From: Chitinophagaceae bacterium
GTDB taxonomy: Bacteria; Bacteroidota; Bacteroidia; Chitinophagales; Chitinophagaceae
Reading direction: 5' to 3'
NCBI GenBank assembly: GCA_018061385.1
Contig: JAGOUF010000004.1
Location: forward strand, 1-18,031
DNA length: 18,031 nt
Positions 7,462 to 14,002 of the stretch are shown piece by piece (positions within the stretch are counted from its first letter, which is position 1; every line of letters starts with the position of its first letter). The position numbers and the translations under genes are program-made. The notes under the pieces are model-generated. The model did not search any database, was not told the DNA's origin, and worked only from the letters and a program-made list of their open reading frames with translations.

Positions 7462-7989
7462 TTAAGCTTGTTTAACCATTTGCACAGCTAAATGTAATTT
7501 AACTTCATCGCTTACTACAATACCACCAGCTTCTGTTACTGCTCCCCAACCCAAACCAAATTCTTTACGATTTATTTTTCCGCTAATTTCAAAGCCAGCT
7601 TTTTCTTGACCATAGAAGTCCGTCATGGTTCCACCATATTCTACAGCCAATTCTACTTGTTTGGTAACATCACGAATGGTTAAATCGCCTACTAAACTAT
7701 ATTCATCTTCACTTTTTTTAGTAAACGAGGTTGACGTAAAGCTAAGTGCAGGAAATTTTTCGGCTGCAAAAAAATCATCGCTTTTTAAATGGCCATCTCT
7801 TTGTTCGTTGTTGGTGCTAATGCTGTTTACATCGGCACTGAAAGAAATTTTTGCATCACTAAAATCTGCTTCTGCAGCTTCTAAGGTTGCATCGAATTTT
7901 TGAAAACTACCGGTTACATTGGTAATCATTAAATGTTTTACTTTAAAAGTAATTTCACTGTGACTTGCGTCGATTTTGTAGGTTGACAT
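7462..7989 (-). CDS. YceI family lipid/isoprenoid-binding protein, no signal peptide
   Basis: This is a 175-residue lipocalin-like beta-barrel protein. The opening MSTYKIDASHSEITFKVKHLMITNVTG, the central QRDGHLKSDDFFAAEKFP (about residues 65-82) and the GKINRKEFGL motif near the C-terminus are typical of YceI. Characterised relatives bind polyisoprenoids in the barrel. E. coli YceI is periplasmic, but no signal peptide is seen here, so this copy should stay in the cytoplasm. The open frame extends 48 codons upstream to ATG 8133, but that part runs through a G-rich intergenic repeat and encodes nothing YceI-like, so I start at 7989. It probably forms one transcript with doxX. Its own promoter is not obvious, and a 181-base repeat-bearing gap separates it from the pirin gene. 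Confidence 0.9.
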   Translation of the reverse strand: MSTYKIDASHSEITFKVKHLMITNVTGSFQKFDATLEAAEADFSDAKISFSADVNSISTNNEQRDGHLKSDDFFAAEKFPALSFTSTSFTKKSEDEYSLVGDLTIRDVTKQVELAVEYGGTMTDFYGQEKAGFEISGKINRKEFGLGWGAVTEAGGIVVSDEVKLHLAVQMVKQA

Positions 7990-8004
7990 GTTTGTTTGTT
8001 TTTT

Positions 8005-8168
8005 GCCCCCAACCCCTAAAGGGGAGTTATTGGGCATGTTATGTAATGCTTGTTTTAACTTTTTTTCACACAAAGCAACTAAGGATATGAAGTATACAAA
8101 ATTTTCTCTGTGTAACTCTGGAAACTCAGCCACTCTGTGATAAATTATTCCCCTTTAGGGTTAGGGGC
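8005..8168. repeat. Inverted pair of G-rich palindromic repeats around an intergenic core
   Basis: The left copy (8005-8025) reads CCCCCAACCCCTAAAGGGGA. The right copy (8149-8168) is its inverted, slightly diverged version, TCCCCTTTAGGGTTAGGGGC. Each has a CCCCTnnAGGGG-type palindrome followed by a TTGGGG/TTAGGGG tail. The roughly 120 bases between them hold a ctttgtg/cttag-type intergenic motif (CACAAAGCAACTAAGG near 8072) and no gene. Related copies lie inside a coding region at 12800 and 12952. The right copy ends two bases before the pirin stop codon. Confidence 0.7.
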
Positions 8169-8170
8169 TT

Positions 8171-9031
8171 TTACTCTTCTATCAATACTCCCATTTTGCC
8201 CATTTGATAATCTCTCATGGCTTCCATAATTTCTGTTTGTGTGTTCATTACAAATGGACCATGTGCAGCAACTGGTTCATTTATTATTTCGCCACTACCT
8301 ACAAAAAACATGGTATCTTCTGTTGCATTGATGGTGAAACTTTCGCCATCGTTGTTCATTAAAGCCAACTGTTTTGTGCTAATAGTTTCTTTGTTGTTAA
8401 TGGTAATTGTTCCTTTTAAAACATACACCAATGTGTTGTGTGAAGCATTAAAATTGAAAGTGAAATTTCCACTAGTTTTCATTTCCACCATTGCCGTTGT
8501 AACATTTGTATAAGTTGGAATAATACCCTGAGTACCATTTACATTGCCTGCTGGCACACGTACAATGGTTAACCCATCTTCTGTTTTTATAGTAGGTGTT
8601 TCTTGGGCAGTTGCAGGATAATATGCTGGCAAATCCATTTTATTTGCTGCAGGTGTATTTACCCAAACCTGTAACAACTCTTGTTCACCACCCCAATCAA
8701 AAATATCTTCTGGTACACGTTCACTATGTACAATTCCCATTCCTGCACTTGTCCATTGTGTGCCACCAGCATATACTTTGTGGTTGTTGCCTCTACTATC
8801 TCTATGATGCACACCACCACGATAAATAAAACTTATGGCACTAAAACCACGATGTGGGTGTGGGCCAACGCCTTGATCTTCTAACGGAATATTTGGATTT
8901 AACTTTGCTATTCCATGATGAAATACTAAAAACGGACTAAAAAATTTCCCATTTTCTGGCAATAGTTCTTGCACTTTAATGCTACCAACATTTATTGGTC
9001 GGCCACCTATTATTTTATTAACTGTTTTCAT
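8171..9031 (-). CDS. Pirin family protein (second pirin, full pirin_C domain)
   Basis: This is a 286-residue bicupin. Predicted metal ligands in the N-terminal cupin are H58 and H60 (GPHPHRGF), H102 and E104 (GIVHSE). The C-terminal cupin ends with the pirin_C motif AAHGPFVMNTQTEIMEAMRDY. Some bacterial pirins oxidise quercetin and others bind regulators or enzymes; the role here is not fixed by the sequence. No signal peptide is seen, so it should be cytoplasmic. It follows the YhhW-type pirin gene with a 107-base gap holding an inverted repeat but no clear promoter. It shares the same four ligand positions with that neighbour, so the two are paralogues of different subgroups rather than a recent duplication. 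Confidence 0.9.
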   Translation of the reverse strand: MKTVNKIIGGRPINVGSIKVQELLPENGKFFSPFLVFHHGIAKLNPNIPLEDQGVGPHPHRGFSAISFIYRGGVHHRDSRGNNHKVYAGGTQWTSAGMGIVHSERVPEDIFDWGGEQELLQVWVNTPAANKMDLPAYYPATAQETPTIKTEDGLTIVRVPAGNVNGTQGIIPTYTNVTTAMVEMKTSGNFTFNFNASHNTLVYVLKGTITINNKETISTKQLALMNNDGESFTINATEDTMFFVGSGEIINEPVAAHGPFVMNTQTEIMEAMRDYQMGKMGVLIEE

Positions 9032-9053
9032 TGATTTGTTTTTAATTCAAAAA

Positions 9054-9124
9054 TTTCACACGAAGAACTCAAAGTAAACTAAGCAACAAAATATAATTGT
9101 TTATATTAAATGCTTCGTGAGAAA
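9054..9124. repeat. Inverted repeat with CACGAAG/CTTCGTG arms between the pirin genes
   Basis: TTTCACACGAAG (9054-9065) and CTTCGTGAGAAA (9113-9124) match as inverted arms at 11 of 12 positions, 47 bases apart. The left arm and the following AACTCAAAG...CTAAG resemble the intergenic motifs near 8072 and 10540. With such a long loop a terminator role is unlikely. Confidence 0.5.
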
Positions 9125-9138
9125 CATGCTCTAATTTT

Positions 9139-9852
9139 TTATGATAATTTCATTGGAACTTCTATTAATAAAAGCTCTGTGTTATTATCGGCTATAATAT
9201 TTAATGTTTCGGTTTCGGTAACTCCTAAACCATCTCTTTCATTTAAAGCAATTCCATTGATGGTTACATCGCCTTTAATAACAAAAGCATATACACCATT
9301 TTCTGGTTTATTTAATGAGTAGGTTGACGCAACTCCGTTATCAAAATTTCCAAGCGTAAACCATGCGTTTTGATTTATCCAAACTGCTTCTGCATTATTA
9401 GGTGCAACAACGGTTTGCAATTTGTTCATTCTGCCTTCTGCAGGAAATGATTTTTGTTCGTAACGAGATTCAATATTTCTTTTTGCTGGCATTACCCATA
9501 TTTGTAAAAACTTCACTTCTTTGTTGTGATTGGCATTTTTTTCACTGTGTGTTATGCCACTTCCTGCACTCATAATTTGCACATCGCCTTGTTTAATTAT
9601 TTCGTTTCTTCCGGTAGAATCATTGTGTTCTAAATCTCCATTTAAGGGTATAGAAACAATTTCCATATTATCGTGTGGATGTTTGCCAAAGCCCATTCCT
9701 GCAGCAACTGTATCATCATTTAATACTCGTAAAACACCAAAATTCATTCTAGTTGGTTCATGATAACCTGCAAAACTGAATGTGTGAAAGCTGTTTAACC
9801 AACCATGGTTTGCATGGCCTCTTGTATTTGCTTTGTGTAATATCGTTTTCAT
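9139..9852 (-). CDS. Pirin family protein, YhhW-type (quercetinase-like bicupin)
   Basis: The 237-residue protein opens with MKTILHKANTRGHANHGWLN and continues with FHTFSFAGYHEPTRMNFG, which matches the E. coli YhhW group. Predicted metal ligands are H58 and H60 (GKHPHDNMEIVS), H102 and E104 (ITHSEKN), the same arrangement as in YhhW, which has quercetin 2,3-dioxygenase activity in vitro. The physiological substrate is unknown. It is cytoplasmic, with no signal peptide. It lies 86 bases downstream of marR on the same strand. That gap holds a near copy of the marR operator, so this gene is the most likely target of the regulator besides marR itself. Confidence 0.92.
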   Translation of the reverse strand: MKTILHKANTRGHANHGWLNSFHTFSFAGYHEPTRMNFGVLRVLNDDTVAAGMGFGKHPHDNMEIVSIPLNGDLEHNDSTGRNEIIKQGDVQIMSAGSGITHSEKNANHNKEVKFLQIWVMPAKRNIESRYEQKSFPAEGRMNKLQTVVAPNNAEAVWINQNAWFTLGNFDNGVASTYSLNKPENGVYAFVIKGDVTINGIALNERDGLGVTETETLNIIADNNTELLLIEVPMKLS

Positions 9853-9895
9853 AATAATTCCTTTTTTTATTTTTGTAATCGTCCTTTTTGAATAT

Positions 9896-9921
9896 CAAAT
9901 ACGTGTATGTACATGTATTTG
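9896..9921. promoter_or_regulatory. Second MarR operator, upstream of the YhhW-type pirin gene
   Basis: A 26-base imperfect palindrome has CAAATAC and GTATTTG ends. Its centre (9900-9917) matches the 18-base marR operator at 16 of 18 positions (TACGTGTATGTACATGTA). It lies 44 bases before the pirin start codon and just after the marR stop codon. A full TAnnTTTG box is not present here (the minus strand reads CGTATTTG), so the promoter may be weak or may depend on readthrough from marR. Confidence 0.7.
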
Positions 9922-9938
9922 TTTAAAAAAAAGCTGCT

Positions 9939-10391
9939 TTACAAAGTAGTAATTTTTTCTAAAAGCTCGTTTAAAGTTTTAGCTTCTTTTTCTGTTAGTG
10001 GCATTGTTTGGTTCCACATTGCATCTAACTTTATTGTAGATGTTTCTAAAACTTTCAATCCTGTTACGGTTAAACTCATCACTGTTTGTCTTGCATCTTC
10101 ACAACCCTGCTCACGTTTTACCAGACTTTTATCAGTTAATCTGTCAATAATTCTAGGTACGTTCGAGTTTTTTTCAATCATTCTACTAGCAATATCTTTC
10201 ACACACATTTGTTGCGGATGTTTCCCTTTTAGAATTCTTAAAACATTGTATTGTTCGTGTGTTAAACCAAATTCTTTTAACTCTTTGTAACCCAAGGTTT
10301 TTAACCACCAAGAAGTGTACATTATATTTAACCCTGCTTTTTGCATTTCACTTTTAAACTTATTACTCTGTATTGCTTCTTCTAATTTCAT
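9939..10391 (-). CDS. MarR family transcriptional regulator
   Basis: This 150-residue winged-helix repressor has the winged helix at about residues 44-115, a recognition helix around 75-88 (NSNVPRIIDRLTDKSL), and the wing in VKREQGCEDARQTVMSLT. MarR proteins bind palindromes as dimers and are released by small ligands or cysteine oxidation. Two cysteines, C63 and C97 (in the wing), could sense electrophiles, but neither is in the OhrR N-terminal position, so this is only a possibility. The frame extends upstream to 10454, but that part crosses the promoter, so I start at 10391, directly after the -7 box. The perfect palindrome in its own promoter indicates autorepression, and the second site points to control of the pirin gene. 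Confidence 0.9.
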   Translation of the reverse strand: MKLEEAIQSNKFKSEMQKAGLNIMYTSWWLKTLGYKELKEFGLTHEQYNVLRILKGKHPQQMCVKDIASRMIEKNSNVPRIIDRLTDKSLVKREQGCEDARQTVMSLTVTGLKVLETSTIKLDAMWNQTMPLTEKEAKTLNELLEKITTL

Positions 10392-10399
10392 TGATAAAG

Positions 10400-10431
10400 C
10401 AAATATACATGTATATACATGTAATTTCCAA
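10400..10431 (-). promoter_or_regulatory. marR promoter with an embedded 18-bp palindromic operator
   Basis: On the minus strand, TTG (10431-10429), a 21-base spacer and TATATTTG (10407-10400) form a Bacteroidota promoter. The spacer is almost filled by the perfect palindrome TACATGTATATACATGTA (10406-10423), which overlaps the first two bases of the -7 box. It is two TACATGTA half-sites one helical turn apart. A repressor bound there would block RNA polymerase. The ATG begins eight bases after the box, so the leader is only a few bases. Confidence 0.85.
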
Positions 10432-10537
10432 ATTTTATTTTTTTTAGTATACAAGTTTAAAGTAATTTTTAAAATTGTTCAACGCTAAAGAGCTTGCAAA
10501 CTATTGTAATTTTACTTCAGGAAATTTCCCATTTTAC

Positions 10538-10572
10538 CAAAAAGACACTAAGGCACAAAGGGAAAAGTGTGT
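10538..10572. repeat. Intergenic motif of the ctttgtg/cttagtg type
   Basis: The stretch contains AAAAAGACACTAAGGCACAA followed by AGGGAAAAGTGTG. Its complement reads as repeated CTTTGTGCCTTAGTGTCTTT units. Related, more degenerate forms occur near 8072 and 9054. It lies between marR and the surA-like gene and codes for nothing. Confidence 0.4.
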
Positions 10573-10591
10573 AATAAGCCTTATATTCAAT

Positions 10592-10622
10592 AAAAAATCT
10601 CAACTATTGCTAGCTGAGATTT
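10592..10622 (-). terminator. Terminator of the surA-like gene
   Basis: AAATCTCA (10595-10602) pairs with TGAGATTT (10615-10622), and an inner CTA/TAG pairing follows. On the minus strand a run of six T comes next (A at 10592-10597 on plus). It lies about 30 bases past the stop codon. Confidence 0.8.
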
Positions 10623-10652
10623 ATATAAATTAAACACGTAATCAAGTTTTAA

Positions 10653-12014
10653 TTAACGGTTCGATGCAAATTTCCACCAATCGCCTAAACTTTCGCAATT
10701 TGCAAATTCTTTATCAATGGTAATATAATATTTAGGTAAATGTTCTTTAAACCATTTTTCTAAAGTGGCTTGTTTCTTTTCGTCTAAAGCTCTTTCTGCA
10801 ACTTTATTGTAATCTTCTCTCATATTTTCTTGATGCGGTTCTGTACGAGTTTTTAAATACACAATACGTACTTTTTTCACACCTCTATCATCAAAAGTTA
10901 ATGGCTTTGAATACTCACCAACTTTTAAATTTTTAATTGCTATCACTAAATCTTTATCAAGCTCATCAATTGTAATATAGGTTGATCCATTTCTTGCTGT
11001 AATTGCTCCACCATTAAATTTACTGCCTTCATCATCGCTGTGTTTATTTACAGCTTCTCCAAAAGTTAATTTTCCGGCTACAATATTTTTTCGTACAGAA
11101 TCTAATTTTTGAATAGACAATAAAATCTCTTCCTCTGTAATTGGTGGAATTCTTAAAATATGTCTAATTACTGCATCGTCCCCAGCACGACTAACCATTT
11201 GAATAATATGATAACCAAATTTAGATTTAATAACTGGAGATATTTGTCCTTCTTTTAATCTAAAACAAGCGTTCATAAAGTCTTTATCCCAAAATTTTTC
11301 TGTCCTATTAATGTTGTACATACCACCATTTTCTTTGCTTCCTGGATCTTCAGAAAATTGTTTGGCCAATGCTTCAAATTTTTTCACTCCATTTTCAACT
11401 TGGCGTTTGTACTCGTACATCTGTTTAATTACATATTCATCAACTTCTTTATTCGATTTTGGAATACTTACAATTTGGCTTAATTCAATTTCACTTTCGT
11501 AGTATGGTAAACTATCTTTTGGAATTTTATTAAAGTACGCTTTTACTTCGTTGGGTGTAATTTTTACATTGTCTACAATTTTACTACGCATTTGATCGGC
11601 CAATTTCTTCTCACGAAACGGACCTCTAAAATCGTCTTTCAATTGATAAATGGTTCTACCCGAAATTTCTTCTAGCATTTCTTTACTACCATACGCTTGA
11701 ATAAATCCACGAATTTGATTGTCTAAAGCAGCTTCAATTTCTTCATCACTTACTACTAAGCTATCTTTTTCGGCTTGTAAAACCAATGCTTTTTGAATTA
11801 ATTGTCCTTCTAAAAAAGCACATTCTGGGTTTGGCGGTAATTGAGCTTCTTGCCCTTGGCGTTTATAATCTGCAATAGCATTTACAACGTCTGAACGAAG
11901 GATAATTTTATCGCCCACTTGCCCAATAATTTTATCGGCAATTACCTTTTTAGGTTGTGCAAATGTTTGCGTAATTGTTAAACAGCCAATAATAAAAAAC
12001 AACGAATACTTCAT
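10653..12014 (-). CDS. SurA-like periplasmic peptidyl-prolyl isomerase/chaperone
   Basis: This 453-residue exported protein should help outer-membrane proteins fold. The signal peptide is residues 1-20 (MKYSLFFIIGCLTITQTFAQ, cleavage after FAQ). A SurA_N-like chaperone domain spans about 25-165, beginning with IADKIIGQVGDKIILRSDV. Two parvulin-type domains follow: the first about 175-277 with QFSEDPGSKENGGMY and GQISPVIKSKFGYHIIQM, the second about 283-385 with HSDDEGSKFNGGAI. The C-terminal helix returns to the chaperone domain in the SurA family. The organisation N-domain, two PPIase domains, C-terminal helix matches SurA, and the length is close to the family's. A hairpin terminator lies just downstream, so it is not part of the marR block. 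No clear -7 box was found upstream. Confidence 0.9.
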   Translation of the reverse strand: MKYSLFFIIGCLTITQTFAQPKKVIADKIIGQVGDKIILRSDVVNAIADYKRQGQEAQLPPNPECAFLEGQLIQKALVLQAEKDSLVVSDEEIEAALDNQIRGFIQAYGSKEMLEEISGRTIYQLKDDFRGPFREKKLADQMRSKIVDNVKITPNEVKAYFNKIPKDSLPYYESEIELSQIVSIPKSNKEVDEYVIKQMYEYKRQVENGVKKFEALAKQFSEDPGSKENGGMYNINRTEKFWDKDFMNACFRLKEGQISPVIKSKFGYHIIQMVSRAGDDAVIRHILRIPPITEEEILLSIQKLDSVRKNIVAGKLTFGEAVNKHSDDEGSKFNGGAITARNGSTYITIDELDKDLVIAIKNLKVGEYSKPLTFDDRGVKKVRIVYLKTRTEPHQENMREDYNKVAERALDEKKQATLEKWFKEHLPKYYITIDKEFANCESLGDWWKFASNR

Positions 12015-12114
12015 GTAAAATTACTTAGGCTGTAAAAATAACCATTGAAGCCTTGCCAAACACTTATTATTGGTGTTTTAACAAAAAAATGCTGTGTTTT
12101 TTTATTTGTACTTT

Positions 12115-12196
12115 GGGCGTTACCCGTTGGGTCGGGCTTTACGTTACAATCCCTGCTTAGCCGCAGGGTATTTTCACTTCAATCCCTAACGCAGAG
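12115..12196. repeat. GGGCGTTACCC-type dispersed intergenic element
   Basis: The stretch starts GGGCGTTACCCGTTGGGTCG, with a small ACCC/GGGT hairpin. It contains a CCCTGC/GCAGGG hairpin (12151-12168) and ends near AATCCCTAACGCAGAG. It resembles an intergenic element that I remember from many Bacteroidota genomes, where the ends are also GGGCGT and CCCTAACGC. No open frame is supported. It is the first part of the 475-base gap between the surA-like gene and the T9SS-cargo pseudogene. Confidence 0.55.
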
Positions 12197-12283
12197 AAGA
12201 AAGTCTTCGTTGATGTTAAATGAAATGCGTTAACTGTTTAATCGTAATGTCATTTCGACGATAGGAGAAATCTGTTGAGTATT

Positions 12284-12312
12284 CCGCCAATGTTGGTGTT
12301 CTTCACCAACAT
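12284..12312 (-). repeat. REP-like hairpin, short type (H1)
   Basis: TGTTGGTG, a TTCTT loop and CACCAACA form the hairpin (12291-12311, extended by one A-T pair), preceded on plus by CCGCCA. The same hairpin and foot are found at 15081-15111 beside the RAYT gene. Confidence 0.75.
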
Positions 12313-12324
12313 AAATTTCAGCCA

Positions 12325-12410
12325 TTGTTGGTAAAGAATACAGATGAAAAACTATTTATATCACTAACATTATATTGTTGGTAGGCTTTGCCATACCAAC
12401 AACGGCGGAA
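12325..12410 (+). repeat. REP-like composite: half H1 plus complete long hairpin (H2)
   Basis: The left part (TTGTTGGTAAAGAATAC, from 12325) is the left arm and loop of H1 without its right arm. About 33 bases further on, H2 (12375-12402) pairs TTGTTGGTAGGC with GCC-A-TACCAACAA, with one bulged A, and is followed by CGGCGGAA. The same arrangement, with 52 rather than 50 bases between unit starts, occurs at 15681-15764, including the shared TATATCACTAA in the middle. Confidence 0.75.
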
Positions 12411-12799
12411 AAAATAGTGAGATTTCTCGTACCTCGAAATGACATAAAGAATGATTAGATTCCTCCTTACGTCGGAATGACAAAAAACACTATTCCACCA
12501 CCAATTTTTCTATAGCTGTACCATTAGCACCCAACACTTTTACAACATATAATCCTTTGGGTAAATTAGAAATAGTAATTGAAGTATTATTTACCTGTTG
12601 AACAACAATATTCTTCACTACTTTACCCATTATATTACTAATGATTATTTGTTTTATTTTAGAAAACGAAATAGCAATTGTTTCTTTTGCAGGGTTGGGA
12701 TAAATAGTGAGTGGTGAATGGTTATTGTTGAGTACAATAGATTGTATATTACTGTAAGTAAGTTTTCCATCTTTATCTACTGCTTCAATTCTATAAAAA

Positions 12800-12820
12800 C
12801 CCCTAACCCCTGAAGGGGGA
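12800..12820 (-). repeat. G-rich palindromic repeat inside coding sequence (encodes SPPSGVRGF)
   Basis: On plus it reads CCCCTAACCCCTGAAGGGGG, a diverged copy of the intergenic pair at 8005 and 8149. Read on the coding strand it gives SPPSGVRGF, placed in the loop before the conserved YRIEAVDKDGK strand of the cargo protein. Confidence 0.7.
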
Positions 12821-12951
12821 CTAATAACTACACTATACTCATTGTAATTGTTATTTTTTGCAGCAATTGTACCTACTGTTACAAAATCTTTACCATTGGT
12901 GCTAAACTGAATATTAAAGTGAGCTACATTGATTTCGTTGGTTGTTGAAAA

Positions 12952-12985
12952 CCTCACCCCCAACCCCTCTCCAAGGGAGAGGGGA
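12952..12985 (-). repeat. G-rich hairpin repeat inside coding sequence (encodes APLSLGEGLGVRF)
   Basis: A hairpin of CCCCTCTCC and GGAGAGGGG arms is joined to a CCTCACCCCCAA flank. It is a longer relative of the 8005/12800 family, with the same GGGGTTGGGG tail. It encodes APLSLGEGLGVRF between FTHFAL and STTNEINVAHFNIQ of the cargo protein. Confidence 0.7.
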
Positions 12986-14002
12986 GCAAGTGCAAAATGG
13001 GTAAACGTTAAAGGCACTGCTGAGTTAACAGTTACATGTACTGTATCTCTACTGTATTGCCCACATACGGTTTGCTCTAGTATATAAAAAGTACTGGTTG
13101 TTGGTTTTACAAACAAGCCACTTACATTAGTTGCAATAATATTACCACTGCTATTATACCAATTTACATTGGTAAGCCCTGTGGTAAAACTGCCTATAAA
13201 ACTACTATCTCCTAAGTTAATGGTTCTATCTTGCCCTGCATCTGCTGCAAGGGTTATACTATCTAATGGCACCACTGTTACATCTTCTACATAATAACCT
13301 GCACCATAATAACCCCCAGAAGGATTTACTAAAGTAAAGTTTGTTTGATTATCGTACTTAAAATTGCCTAAAGTTAAATATTGCTCACCGCCTTGTGCTG
13401 TAAACACCCCTGCTATTTTTACCCAATTAAGGGTATCGGTAACTATATAGGGGTTTTGTACTTGTGGTGTAGCAGGTAATATTTGCAAACTGTTAGCTGT
13501 ATCTACATAAACAGGGTTATTGGTAAACAACATAGCTTGATTGTTGCATGCTAACTGCCAACAATTACCCAAATTAACAAAACACTCAGCGTAATAACAC
13601 TTGCTAGTTTTTAAACTATCTAATAACTTAACTGCAAAATAATTTCTACTATTTGTGCCTGGTGCATTCAAATAAAACATTCCAATATATGCAAGTCCTG
13701 TTTTTGTATTTTGAAAACCACCACTTCAACAACTAAGACCATGAGAAGGAGTAGACATATTTGAACCAACTGAAGCACAATTATTATAATATATTGCTGC
13801 TCTTTTATCTGGTTTATACCAATAATCTGGTTTACTGTTAAAAGCGTTTTGTAACGTTGATGAATTAGGACATGTTGTAAATTGTTCAAAAGAATTATTT
13901 GGAACATGATTCAATTGAGCACATACACACACATTCTTAGTTATAAGCAGTACAAACGCTATAAATATTTTTAAATAATTTTTTTTTAAATGATTAGACA
14001 TT

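Larger units (their letters stand above)
12248..12482. repeat. Nested composite of inverted repeats (ATTTCGA / TCGAAAT family outside, GTTGGT hairpins inside)
   Basis: The outer left arm (12248-12273) starts TGTCATTTCGACGATAGGAG. Its inverted partner (12420-12444) starts AGATTTCTCGTACCTCGAAA, and a second diverged copy follows in tandem (12457-12482, AGATTCCTCCTTACGTCGGA). Between the arms lie two complete GTTGGT hairpins and one half hairpin of the RAYT-linked family. The element fills the rest of the gap and stops eight bases before the pseudogene's stop codon. Confidence 0.75.
12490..14001 (-). pseudogene. T9SS-secreted cargo protein, interrupted by an in-frame TGA
   Basis: The frame runs 503 codons from the ATG at 14001. 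It shows a signal peptide (MSNHLKKNYLKIFIAFVLLI, ending near CVCAQ), a region with VPNNSFEQFTTCPN and FQNTKTGLAYIGMFYL as in many Bacteroidota surface proteins, a PKD/Ig-like stretch (ADAGQDRTINLGDSSFIG), and a type A sorting domain at the end (IYPNPAKETIAISF ... GLYVVKVLGANG). Codon 92 is TGA (13726-13728). Both sides are in the same frame and belong to one domain, so a single substitution (or a sequencing error) broke it. The start lies one base after the stop codon of the upstream cargo gene. Two G-rich repeats (12800, 12952) are translated inside it. The stretch after the TGA, from codon 108, could in principle restart but would lack a signal peptide. Confidence 0.8.

Noticed and set aside
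7990..8133. Upstream extension of the YceI frame to 8133, as a possible N-terminal domain or signal peptide
   Set aside because: The added 48 codons run through a dispersed G-rich repeat and show no signal peptide or YceI-like sequence; 7989 starts the typical MSTYKIDASHS.
10392..10454. Upstream extension of the MarR frame to 10454
   Set aside because: It would translate across the -7 box and operator; the ATG at 10391 fits the promoter position and normal MarR length.
12284..12410. GTTGGT hairpins as a CRISPR array
   Set aside because: Spacing is irregular, copies are in both orientations, there are no unique spacers of equal length and no cas genes.
13726..13728. The in-frame TGA as a recoded codon (selenocysteine or alternative code)
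   Set aside because: TGA serves as the stop of dnaX zero frame here, no SECIS-like hairpin follows directly, and the domain is not a known selenoprotein; a mutation or read error is simpler.
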